Below are positions 26,658 through 34,858 of a stretch of 40,388 nt of DNA, one piece after another; position 1 is the stretch's first letter, and each line of letters opens with the position of its first letter. Origin of the DNA: an uncultured euryarchaeote (GTDB lineage: Archaea; Thermoplasmatota; Poseidoniia; Poseidoniales; Poseidoniaceae); assembly GCA_937911345.1 (NCBI GenBank), contig CALDPP010000045.1:1-40388 (forward strand), written 5' to 3'. The notes under the pieces were generated by a model. The model saw only the letters and a program-made list of their open reading frames with translations. It was not told where the DNA came from and did not search any database. Position numbers and translations under genes: made by a program.

Positions 26658-27875
26658 ATGGCAGAGCCTATCCTCGAGTTGAGCAACGTAACTGTTCGAC
26701 GTGGCATGGGGGTTGTTTTACAGGATTTTTCAATGACGGTTAATGCTGGCGAATGTGTAGTATTGCATGGTGAAAATGGCATCGGCAAATCAACGATAAT
26801 TGAGACCGCTGCACGCCTGTTGCCAATCGAAAGTGGTTCGGTAAAACATCACGGGAAAGTGGTATGTGACGGAGAAGGAAGAAGGGCTAATCCAGCTAAA
26901 CCATTTGGCCTTACCTTACAAAAAAATTGCCTTGTTCCAAGCCAAACAGTTCAACAGCAGGTAGAAAATGTAATTGCTTTGTCCGGAAAATCATTCGACT
27001 GTAAATCTATTTTCGACAGTTACCAGTTAGCCAATCGTCGTAACGACAAAATTGCCTACCTATCTGGAGGACAGCAAAGAAAGGTAGCAGTAATTAGTGG
27101 ACTTATTGCCGGGATGATAGACAAAGAGAATACACTAATTTTACTTGATGAGCCAGATTCTGGTCTAGATGACGCTTCTGTTGAACAATTGGTAAAACAC
27201 ATTCACATGCTAAGAAATTTAGGCCACGGAATTGTAATCGCTTCACATGACAAAAGGCTGCAAGAATGCGCTACATCTCTCCATGACATGAGTGAAGTGA
27301 GCAAGCAAGAGCCTAGTTTTAGCGAAATTTGGCAGGTTAAATCAACAGAAAAAAACTATCCAATGCTAAAGACCAAAATTGGCTGGAAACTAAACCTCAA
27401 CACATTAGTATCAGTTCAAAGAAATTGGCTAGCAGCACTACTTGTGATGGGTGGATTGTTATCAATTGTCGACCCATTAACACTATCCGACAATCATACA
27501 TTGTTGATGGGTTTCACACTCGCCCCAGCGTTTACCATGGGGTTAGTTGGCGATCCGGTGTTCAAAATACTGAATGAACAGAGATCAATAGATTGGTGGC
27601 GAGCACAGGCCAACAATGTACCAAACTCATACCTTGAAAGCCTCTTGAGTGGTTTCATTATTACCACTATTGCTATTCAAATTTTTATTCAATCCGTTGA
27701 TTTTAGAATAGTCCTAGCAGGAGGGTTTATCACTCTATCCACCTCTTTTGCTGTTCGATTCTTACAGATGAGCACTGTTAGACTGGCTCGCAGTAATGCT
27801 GTTTTCATCAGGCTGCTAACCCCGATTCTAATACTGCCATGGGGCCTTATTGTAGATTATTGTGCAAAATTATAA
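26658..27875 (+). CDS. ccmA: CcmA-CcmB fusion, haem-export ABC transporter
   Basis: The 405-residue protein joins an ABC ATPase (about 1-235) to a membrane domain (about 250-405). Walker A is GENGIGKST, the signature LSGGQQRKVAVISGL, Walker B LILLDEPDSGLDD, and the H-loop ASHDKR. The C-terminal half has about five hydrophobic segments and the sequence 'NEQRSIDWWRAQANNVPNSYLESLL', consistent with CcmB ('fe.E...g.l..l......'), although shorter than the usual 220-residue CcmB. Identification as cytochrome c biogenesis is strengthened by ccmC 37 bases downstream. CcmAB uses ATP to release holo-CcmE haem in System I. An alternative is a generic ABC transporter with fused permease. Confidence 0.78.
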   Translation: MAEPILELSNVTVRRGMGVVLQDFSMTVNAGECVVLHGENGIGKSTIIETAARLLPIESGSVKHHGKVVCDGEGRRANPAKPFGLTLQKNCLVPSQTVQQQVENVIALSGKSFDCKSIFDSYQLANRRNDKIAYLSGGQQRKVAVISGLIAGMIDKENTLILLDEPDSGLDDASVEQLVKHIHMLRNLGHGIVIASHDKRLQECATSLHDMSEVSKQEPSFSEIWQVKSTEKNYPMLKTKIGWKLNLNTLVSVQRNWLAALLVMGGLLSIVDPLTLSDNHTLLMGFTLAPAFTMGLVGDPVFKILNEQRSIDWWRAQANNVPNSYLESLLSGFIITTIAIQIFIQSVDFRIVLAGGFITLSTSFAVRFLQMSTVRLARSNAVFIRLLTPILILPWGLIVDYCAKL

Positions 27876-27889
27876 CCTTCAACTTCAAT

Positions 27890-27896
27890 AAGGAGG
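27890..27896 (+). promoter_or_regulatory. Shine-Dalgarno-like AAGGAGG before ccmC
   Basis: A strong AAGGAGG match lies about 16 bases before ATG 27913, longer than the normal spacing. No in-frame start codon lies closer. It may be used with a long spacer. Confidence 0.4.
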
Positions 27897-27912
27897 TTTT
27901 CGAGCAAGCAAC

Positions 27913-28611
27913 ATGCGAGTAAAGGTAGGAGAGTTACTACTCGCAATTGGATTCATTGGATTGATGGCAACACTTTACCTTGCCTTTAATTGGGCACCTA
28001 GCGTGAATATCAATGCTTTTGAATCGCCTGAAGCTCAACGAATATTCTATTGGCATGTCCCAGCAGCATGGGCAGCATTCATTGCCTTTGCAGTATTGTT
28101 TGCTGGTTCAGCGTTATGGATGTTCAAGCGTAGTCCACTTGGATGGAAACTCCATGTCGCTGGGTCTGAGGCTGGATTGGCGTGTGGTTTGATGGCCGTG
28201 TGGTCTGGATGTGTATGGGGGGCTGCAGAATGGGGCACTCCATGGGACTGGGAAGATTGGCGTCTCAATACATTCGGCTTACTTACTCTACTTGCTTTAT
28301 TCCTGGTTCTTGGCCGGCAAAGTCAACCCGATGGTGTTGAGAGTAGAGATACATTCTCAACCTTCGGTTTGTACGGCTTTGTACTTGTCCCTTTGACTTA
28401 TGTGGCAACAAGAATATGGGTAATTCGACATCCAGGTCCTGTGATTGCTGGTGAAGAAGGTAGTTCAATATCTGGTGATATGGCTTTAGTGTTAATGATT
28501 GGAGCACTTTCATTTACCATCTTAATTGTTGGCCATATCATTACTTCAATGGAAATTACCAAATTTGAGCAACGATTGGAAAGATTGCAAAAGAGATTGG
28601 ACGGTGAGTGA
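27913..28611 (+). CDS. ccmC: Haem-handling cytochrome c biogenesis protein CcmC
   Basis: The 232-residue protein has six TM helices. CcmC binds haem and presents it for attachment to CcmE in System I cytochrome c maturation. The hallmark tryptophan-rich segment is AEWGTPWDWEDWRLNTFG, corresponding to the WGT.W.WD.RLT motif. The flanking haem-ligand histidines are in IFYWHVPAAW and WVIRHPGPVI. It is followed directly by a CcmD-like gene: the stop TGA ends at 28611 and the next ATG starts at 28612. The cluster lacks CcmE, CcmF and CcmH inside this window. Confidence 0.9.
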   Translation: MRVKVGELLLAIGFIGLMATLYLAFNWAPSVNINAFESPEAQRIFYWHVPAAWAAFIAFAVLFAGSALWMFKRSPLGWKLHVAGSEAGLACGLMAVWSGCVWGAAEWGTPWDWEDWRLNTFGLLTLLALFLVLGRQSQPDGVESRDTFSTFGLYGFVLVPLTYVATRIWVIRHPGPVIAGEEGSSISGDMALVLMIGALSFTILIVGHIITSMEITKFEQRLERLQKRLDGE

Positions 28612-28800
28612 ATGGATGACAAAACATACCTATCAATTGCGTACCTAGGGATGATTTTTGCGATTGCTATTTGGACATGGACGATTGTATCTCGAAGTAG
28701 AACACTAGAGCAGAGGATAATTGCGATGGAAGAAAGCCTCAATGTTGATTCAATCCCAATCGATTCGATAGCTGAGGTAAATGATACTGGTGAAGAATAA
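28612..28800 (+). CDS. ccmD: CcmD-like small membrane protein
   Basis: The 62-residue protein has one N-terminal TM helix (YLSIAYLGMIFAIAIWTWTIV) followed by a charged tail (SRSRTLEQRIIAMEE), the size and topology of CcmD, which stabilises CcmC-CcmE complexes. Sequence conservation in CcmD is too low for certainty. The call rests on immediate adjacency to ccmC (zero-base spacing) and the tyrosine-containing TM helix. It is followed two bases later by the NMD3 start. Confidence 0.65.
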   Translation: MDDKTYLSIAYLGMIFAIAIWTWTIVSRSRTLEQRIIAMEESLNVDSIPIDSIAEVNDTGEE

Positions 28801-28802
28801 TC

Positions 28803-29921
28803 TTGGCACAAATTCAAACCAAGATGTACCTACGGCGGGTTGGTGATGGCATGTCAGAACTAGGTTCAGAATTTTGTCTTGTGTGTGGCTCACCACCGCC
28901 GTTATTTGGTGACCGCATGTGTGAATCATGTTTGCGCAAGCGTATCAAGCTAGCAGAAGTACCTGAAAATGTTCCATGGGTAAGGTGTGCAAGATGTGGC
29001 ATTGTGGAAATACAAGGCAAGTGGGTTAACATTTCCGAAGATGAGGTGTGGGATGAGTTGATTCAACGCAATCTAAAATTCCACATTGATGCTGAGGATA
29101 TTGCCATTGGCGTTGAGACAAGAACCGTATCTGACAGGCACACGCTAATCTATCTTCAATTAGAAGGAGTGATAGAATCATTACTGTTCCAAGAAGAGCA
29201 CACGATGCGTGCAAGAATGGCCAATGGAGTTTGCCTTACTTGTACTCGTAGAGCAGGTAATTACTATGAAGCAACTGTCCAACTTCGCTCAACTGGTAGA
29301 AAATTAAGCGAAGAAGAATTTCAAAATCTACGTGCTACTCTTGATACTGTCAAGGAATCACTATCTGATGACCCTATGTTCTTCATAACCAATGAAGGTC
29401 CTGTAACTGGAGGATATGACGTGGTAATGGGTAGTAAGGGACTTGCAAGAGCATGGGGCAGGCACCTCACTAAAGAGTATGGAGGACAAGTTGTTGAAAC
29501 AAATTCCACTGTTGGCCGAAAAGACGGAATTGATGTTACCAGATTGACTCTACTTTATCGAAAACCTGGTTATGAATTAGGAGATGTTGTCAGATGGCGA
29601 GATAATCACTGGAGACCTGCATCATGGACCAAAGATGGGGCAATATTGGAACGTGTAGACCGACAAGAAAGAACTGGTGCAACTTGGCGAGACCTAGAAT
29701 CTTCGCAAGTCAAATCCAGAATGTCAGAGCATATTGTAGTTGATTTAATCAATCAAGATTCTTCAGTTGGTGAATTTTTAGACCCGACTACTTGGGCTAT
29801 GGCATCCGTTAGATTACCATGGGATCATAATGGGAGAATATCGATTAGAATTGCACGTATTGACGGTGAATGGATTGCACTGCATAGCATGGCAATTGAT
29901 GAAAATAGTAGTATAGAGTAA
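28803..29921 (+). CDS. nmd3: Archaeal NMD3 family protein
   Basis: The archaeal homologue of eukaryotic NMD3, the 60S-subunit export adaptor, is 372 residues and is thought to act in large-subunit maturation or translation. The N-terminal zinc-binding region has FCLVCGSPPPLFGDRMCESCLRKR, then VRCARCG, then CLTCTRRAGNYYEATVQLR; the last strand is the most recognisable NMD3 segment. The C-terminal beta-domains follow (about 190-370). The start is TTG 28803, only two bases after the CcmD-like stop; ATG 28824 or 28851 are alternatives, and all keep the first CxxC. The functional mismatch with the Ccm genes suggests an operon of convenience. Confidence 0.88.
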   Translation: MAQIQTKMYLRRVGDGMSELGSEFCLVCGSPPPLFGDRMCESCLRKRIKLAEVPENVPWVRCARCGIVEIQGKWVNISEDEVWDELIQRNLKFHIDAEDIAIGVETRTVSDRHTLIYLQLEGVIESLLFQEEHTMRARMANGVCLTCTRRAGNYYEATVQLRSTGRKLSEEEFQNLRATLDTVKESLSDDPMFFITNEGPVTGGYDVVMGSKGLARAWGRHLTKEYGGQVVETNSTVGRKDGIDVTRLTLLYRKPGYELGDVVRWRDNHWRPASWTKDGAILERVDRQERTGATWRDLESSQVKSRMSEHIVVDLINQDSSVGEFLDPTTWAMASVRLPWDHNGRISIRIARIDGEWIALHSMAIDENSSIE

Positions 29922-29943
29922 AAAGGATGAGCCACACCACCAA

Positions 29944-31026
29944 ATGATGGCGGATATCAATCTTAGTGAATTGGCAACAACCCTCGACAGTGAGGATATG
30001 ATTGGATTCACTAGAGTATTTGTTGAAGACATACGCCGAGGTTTCAACAATGTCACCTTGGAACGCTATCCCTGGATGGAAGAAATTGGCAATACAGAAT
30101 GGAAGGGTGTTTTGGCACTTGGCATGGGAGGTTCAGCGGCCGGTGGCGATTTTCTATCAGCCTTGTGCAATCTTAAGGGAAAAGTACCCGTCGTAGTTCA
30201 GCGCGATTATGTCATCCCATCTTGGTGGGACGAGAAATGGTTGGTCATTTCTACATCCCACAGCGGGAATACAGAAGAGGCAATTGAGGCAACAGAAATT
30301 GTCCTAAAAGCCGGTGCTACTGTAATTGTTATATCGACCGGGGGTATCCTTTCGGGACTCGCAGAACTCCACTACAACTGTTACTTCATACCCTCAATTG
30401 GCGGCCAACCACCCCGGTCTGCATTTGGACACATTTTTGCCAGACAACTTGCTCTATTCAGAGGGATTGGAATTTTACCAGATGATGAAGATAATGAAGC
30501 AATGCTTGAGCGTTTACAATCCGTTGTCGATGATTACGACTTTATTTCCAAGCAGGACTCTGAGTTCATCGAACTAATTGCATTTCTAGCAACTCAGCCT
30601 ATTGCTTTACTAGGGCCAACTGAATTAATGCCAGCGTTAAATAGATTCAAGAACCAACTGAACGAGAATTCTGCAAGATTTGCCAGAATTGGAATCTATC
30701 CGGAGATGAATCATAATGAAAGTGTAGCTTGGGGCGGGGTAGGAGATGATGCTGACTTTAGTGTTGAAGAACAAGTAGTGCTATTCCTGACATGGAATGG
30801 TATGCATTCAAGAGTAGTCAAGCGTTTAGAATGGATGATTGCTCATACGCCTAGTGAACTCGCCTGGAGGATTCATGGCGAAGGTGAATCTTTACTCGAA
30901 GCCTTACTTCATCTATGCATAATCATGGATTGGACATCTATCGCACTTGCATTAGTTCACGGAAAAGATCCATCCGCAATTGGGCCAATCAATTCTTTGA
31001 AGAAATTCCTAGCAGATCAAAACTAA
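29944..31026 (+). CDS. Bifunctional phosphoglucose/phosphomannose isomerase
   Basis: This SIS-domain enzyme of about 360 residues interconverts glucose-6-P or mannose-6-P with fructose-6-P, in the archaeal-type PGI/PMI family. The first SIS domain shows VLALGMGGSAAGGDFL and STSHSGNTEEAIEA (phosphate-binding Ser/Thr). The second domain contains the family hallmark EMNHNESVAWGG, with catalytic Glu and His. Either ATG 29944 or ATG 29947 could be used. It links to glmS in the same window through fructose-6-phosphate and to the mannose-type glycosyltransferase genes downstream. Its stop abuts the convergent M23-like gene with no gap. Confidence 0.93.
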   Translation: MMADINLSELATTLDSEDMIGFTRVFVEDIRRGFNNVTLERYPWMEEIGNTEWKGVLALGMGGSAAGGDFLSALCNLKGKVPVVVQRDYVIPSWWDEKWLVISTSHSGNTEEAIEATEIVLKAGATVIVISTGGILSGLAELHYNCYFIPSIGGQPPRSAFGHIFARQLALFRGIGILPDDEDNEAMLERLQSVVDDYDFISKQDSEFIELIAFLATQPIALLGPTELMPALNRFKNQLNENSARFARIGIYPEMNHNESVAWGGVGDDADFSVEEQVVLFLTWNGMHSRVVKRLEWMIAHTPSELAWRIHGEGESLLEALLHLCIIMDWTSIALALVHGKDPSAIGPINSLKKFLADQN

Positions 31027-31647
31027 TCAGTAAATCTGACCGAGAATTAATCTCGGGTCTAGATAAGTGGCTAATGCCTCGTCTCTATCAGATAATTTGA
31101 CCACGCCTGGCAAGTCATTGTCTATTGGTTCAATCAGTGAGATTTGAAGGTGAATGTGAGGTGGCCAACCACCGTTCTCGTCCTCGTCGCCGATTGTTGC
31201 AATCAATTGGCCGCGCGACACGCTATCACCAACGTCTACCATATCCAATGATTTGGTGGATAAGTGACCGTGTAAAACCCAAAATTTGCGTATATCTGTC
31301 AAATCTTTTGACCCTACAGAGGCCGGGAGTTGTAACTCATGTTGCGTAATTATGGTAGGTCCATAGGATCCGTCCTCTGGATTGATTCCTTTGCTGAACA
31401 CCACGCCATCTGCAAAACAAAAAACCGGCGTATCTACTGGAGCTCCGATATCAAGTCCAACATGTAAGTCTCTCTCACCTGAAAATATCTCGCTAGTATA
31501 CATTCCAGGGCGATGTTCATCATACCTACCAATCTGGTAATCTAAAGGACACTGCCAGTCTGATTTGACGCCCTTTGTGAAGTCAAAAACCCAGTATTCA
31601 CTGGGCAACTTGACTACAGGATGGAATAGCATTCCATTTTCTGCCAT
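31027..31647 (-). CDS. M23/LytM-type metallopeptidase-like protein
   Basis: The 206-residue soluble protein has no signal peptide. Zinc-site motifs of the duplicated-hybrid fold are present: DLHVGLDIGAP (HxxxD), WVLHGHLS and GGWPPHIHLQI (HxH). The 'ENGGWPPHIH' pattern and the 'YGPTIITQH' strand resemble the M23 domain found fused to class III aminotransferase/phosphotransferase proteins more than bacterial cell-wall lysins. Archaea lack murein, and the absence of a signal peptide argues for a cytoplasmic substrate that is unknown. The gene is divergent from the GT-C-like gene, with only 14 bases between start codons. Confidence 0.85.
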   Translation of the reverse strand: MAENGMLFHPVVKLPSEYWVFDFTKGVKSDWQCPLDYQIGRYDEHRPGMYTSEIFSGERDLHVGLDIGAPVDTPVFCFADGVVFSKGINPEDGSYGPTIITQHELQLPASVGSKDLTDIRKFWVLHGHLSTKSLDMVDVGDSVSRGQLIATIGDEDENGGWPPHIHLQISLIEPIDNDLPGVVKLSDRDEALATYLDPRLILGQIY

Positions 31648-31661
31648 GGTGTTGCTAATCG

Positions 31662-34037
31662 ATGGATATTATTGATTATTGGCCGAAAAGTCAAGACCCT
31701 AATGCCTTAGGACAACGTATGTTTGTGGCCACTGCTGTATTGCTGGCTATTAGCATCATACCCGGTTACGCTCTTTGCAAAGTCCTAGATGGTACTGCAG
31801 ATAAATGGCGCAAAGCCATGCTTAGTCCGGCATTAGGTCTATTACTTGTTTACGGTGTTTGTGGACTAGTTGTTTTATCTGGTTTATGGACATGGGGATT
31901 TGCCTCAGCAGTCATCTTGCTGTTGAATACATTGGCTATCGCTCATTTAAAGCGTCGAATCAACGAAGAAAAGGGCCTTACTCAATGGCAGAAATTAGAG
32001 GCTGCAATGCACGGCATGGTTATGGAGAGTGATGACCAAGACATTACTGATGAGGTTGCAGCCCAACAATGGTTTCAATCTCACAGAGGCAAGTTGGGAT
32101 TCACTGTAGGAATGATTTTGTGTTTTGGAATCATTCTGTTACCAGTTTTTCAAAGGTTACCATTTGGCGTAGATTGGATTGGATTTGCCGTCTTAGCAGG
32201 CCAGATTAGTGAACATGGCAATATGTTGCTCACTGGAGTAAATGAGGGCTCATGGACATATCCTCCCGCATTTCCTGCACTTGCGGGATGGTTAGGGGAT
32301 ACAATAGGATTAGATTCGGGTCAAGCGGTATTTCAACTTGGACATTACTCATTAGCCATCTTGCTTATTGGTGCTGCTGGTGCAATGGACCATCATGGAG
32401 CTGGTGGACAATTTTTTGTTACGGCAGCCTTAGGTTTCGGATTGTTTGCCAAAGCTTATGATTCGGGTTACCCAACTGTTGCCAGTCAATTGGGCATTGT
32501 AGTTGGCCTGCTAGTATTGTTACGGCCCTCCTCTAGTAGAGGGGCTCACCACACAAGAGGATTCATACTTGCAGTTTCATGTGTGGCACTAATTCACCCA
32601 ACTGGTATGATATACCTTGGCATGTTAATGATTGCTCATGTTGTTATTGGCCTAAGTCTCAGAGAGGAGTACGGAGAAAATCTTCAGAAGTTACTGCTTG
32701 CCTGTTCAATAATCATAACCATTGTAGCCGCTATTTCGATTATTTTCCTCGCACCAAGAATGTTGGATGCGGCAGTATTTGCTGAATATGGTTGGCAAGG
32801 CGGCCGCCCTCTACTCACGTTCAACGGTTTACTACTTGCCTTTGCAATTGCGGCAGCGTGGAAATTAAGGAAAACTGTCGAAGGGAGGTTGTTAGTATCA
32901 TGGATTGCCTTGCTCTGGGTATTAACGTCTATCCACCTTATCGAGGGCTTGCAGGACATTCCGGTTTTGTCTTTGCTTTCCTACACATTATATTCAATGG
33001 GGTTACACGCATTCCACATACCTTTAGCCGCATTAGGTGCATTATGGCTCAGCCCTTCAACCGGATTAAATTCACTGGATTCTGAGCGGGGGTTACTGGC
33101 AGTAAACTGGGATCCTGCAACAAATCAAAAGATTTCGAAGATTCTTAGTTCCGCAGTACTTGTAGGAGTTTTATTAGCTAATATTATTGCACTTAACATC
33201 GCTAATCATGATGAATTAAGACCTGTCACTGACGGTGACTTGAAAATTAGAACGGCATTAGAAAATCTGCCCGAAGATAGCATTATTTACACAGAGAACA
33301 ATCATTGGGGACACATTTATGATTTACCAAGTGATTACCAAAGTACAAGCATTCCCTCCTTGGGTTTGCTAAAGATTGATTCAACGATTCACCCCTTGGC
33401 AACCTCTGCAATAAAACATGACAACATCACCCGGATTACTGAGTTAGGGATTAACTATGCAATAAGTTCCCCGATTGGTACAATTGGTTGGCGGCTTGCA
33501 GAATCAAGGTACTGGAGTATAATTGAGGACTTTGAAGGTAGCAGATTGTGGCAATTTAATCCCGCTGGTAATTCACAACAATCAACATTAGCCCCTGTTA
33601 ATGATACATCTTGCAAAGAAAATTGTGAGATGCGCCCCGCACCTTGGCGTGACAATCGATATGCTGCTTTAGAAGGAATGAATCCTAATTCTCGAGCCTT
33701 TATTGAAGAGGGTGAAAATTCCCAAATTAGGTTTGACTTAATTAGAACAGCGTTTGTTGGATCAAAAGCCTGTATGTTCTTCGAATCCGTGGGTGACATA
33801 GACGAGTTTACCGTCTTAGCCAACTCTCAATCTTTCACGGTAAAAAATACTGATTCTGGTTGGCACAATCATTGTTTCATCTTAAACGAAACATCTAACG
33901 TAATAGCCATGGAGATTTTCTGGCATGATTCTACATCACCCAGTACCTGGCTTAACCCATCTGGACTTTCAGGTCGAGGAGACAGAATAATTGATACCAC
34001 GGGAATTAGACTACATTGGATAGAAATTGATGTTTGA
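31662..34037 (+). CDS. Polytopic membrane protein, putative GT-C-type glycosyltransferase
   Basis: The 791-residue protein has about 12 TM helices in the first 490 residues and an extracellular beta-rich domain at about 520-790. The loop between early helices has 'RLPFGVDWIGFAVLAGQI' followed by 'GSWTYPPAFPALAGWLG', similar in layout to GT39/GT83-like enzymes that carry an acidic catalytic residue in the first large loop and a YPP segment. This fits a polyprenyl-phosphate-sugar-dependent transferase. The next gene encodes a DPM1-like GT2 that could make its donor, and their ORFs meet at the stop codon. The assignment is by architecture only; no family-specific motif was confirmed. Confidence 0.6.
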   Translation: MDIIDYWPKSQDPNALGQRMFVATAVLLAISIIPGYALCKVLDGTADKWRKAMLSPALGLLLVYGVCGLVVLSGLWTWGFASAVILLLNTLAIAHLKRRINEEKGLTQWQKLEAAMHGMVMESDDQDITDEVAAQQWFQSHRGKLGFTVGMILCFGIILLPVFQRLPFGVDWIGFAVLAGQISEHGNMLLTGVNEGSWTYPPAFPALAGWLGDTIGLDSGQAVFQLGHYSLAILLIGAAGAMDHHGAGGQFFVTAALGFGLFAKAYDSGYPTVASQLGIVVGLLVLLRPSSSRGAHHTRGFILAVSCVALIHPTGMIYLGMLMIAHVVIGLSLREEYGENLQKLLLACSIIITIVAAISIIFLAPRMLDAAVFAEYGWQGGRPLLTFNGLLLAFAIAAAWKLRKTVEGRLLVSWIALLWVLTSIHLIEGLQDIPVLSLLSYTLYSMGLHAFHIPLAALGALWLSPSTGLNSLDSERGLLAVNWDPATNQKISKILSSAVLVGVLLANIIALNIANHDELRPVTDGDLKIRTALENLPEDSIIYTENNHWGHIYDLPSDYQSTSIPSLGLLKIDSTIHPLATSAIKHDNITRITELGINYAISSPIGTIGWRLAESRYWSIIEDFEGSRLWQFNPAGNSQQSTLAPVNDTSCKENCEMRPAPWRDNRYAALEGMNPNSRAFIEEGENSQIRFDLIRTAFVGSKACMFFESVGDIDEFTVLANSQSFTVKNTDSGWHNHCFILNETSNVIAMEIFWHDSTSPSTWLNPSGLSGRGDRIIDTTGIRLHWIEIDV

Positions 34038-34087
34038 CCAGTTATTCTATCGAAGGCATCAAAACCGTTGAGATAGTGACGATACCA

Positions 34088-34822
34088 ATGAAGAATCTTG
34101 TAGTGATGCTTCCCACATTGGATGAGGAGTATGGTCTTCGAGAAATTCTACCACTAATTCCTAAGGCAAAATTGGTCCAAATGGGCTGGAATACTGAGAT
34201 TTGGGTCATCGATGGAGGAAGTAAAGACCTGTCGGTTGAAATTGCTGAACAATATGAATGTGAGATAATCAGGCAAGCTGGTTATGGTAAAGGTGCAGCA
34301 ATGAGGACAGGATTTAACAAATTCATTGCTCTTAACAAAGATGCGTTAGTAATGTTAGATGCAGATGGGACATACGACCCCGCAGAAATCCCAAATTTTG
34401 TTAAGCATCTTGATTCGAATGATGTGGTTATCGGGGATAGATTACATGGCACAATAGAGCCGGGTGCGATGACAAGAATGAATTATTTTGGCAACCATAT
34501 GCTGACTTGGATTGCATCTGCATTGTACGGGACATCGAGTAATGATTTGTGCACTGGTTATTGGGGCTTTACAAAATCGGCAATTGCTAGATTGAAATTA
34601 AATTCAATGAGATTTGAAATCGAAGCAGAAATGTATGCTTCATGTGTAAGAGAGGGCATCAACATCAAATCGATACCAATAAATTATCGAGCAAGGATTG
34701 GTGAAGCAAAACTTGGTTCAGTTGTTGATGGATGGATTATTTTCAAAAAATTGCTGCTTAGACGAATTTTTCCTCATCCAGTGGAATCTATTACAGGTAA
34801 AGGAAACTTCGACATGGATTAA
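34088..34822 (+). CDS. GT2 glycosyltransferase, dolichyl-phosphate mannose/glucose synthase-like
   Basis: This cytoplasmic GT-A fold enzyme transfers a nucleotide-activated sugar to a polyprenyl phosphate. The start 'MKNLVVMLPTLDEEYGLREIL' is the canonical GT2 opening, followed by VIDGGSKD, GYGKGAAMRTGF and the metal-binding VMLDADGTYDPAEI. Later 'DLCTGYWGF' and 'EIEAEMYASCVREG' match the acceptor-binding region of DPM1-type enzymes. There is no C-terminal TM helix. The ORF track starts at TTG 34034, which overlaps the upstream stop; ATG 34088 fits the family alignment, though TTG remains possible if translation is coupled. Confidence 0.88.
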   Translation: MKNLVVMLPTLDEEYGLREILPLIPKAKLVQMGWNTEIWVIDGGSKDLSVEIAEQYECEIIRQAGYGKGAAMRTGFNKFIALNKDALVMLDADGTYDPAEIPNFVKHLDSNDVVIGDRLHGTIEPGAMTRMNYFGNHMLTWIASALYGTSSNDLCTGYWGFTKSAIARLKLNSMRFEIEAEMYASCVREGINIKSIPINYRARIGEAKLGSVVDGWIIFKKLLLRRIFPHPVESITGKGNFDMD

Positions 34823-34858
34823 GCAAGGAATCAAATTTGATGACTTTGACCTAGCATC

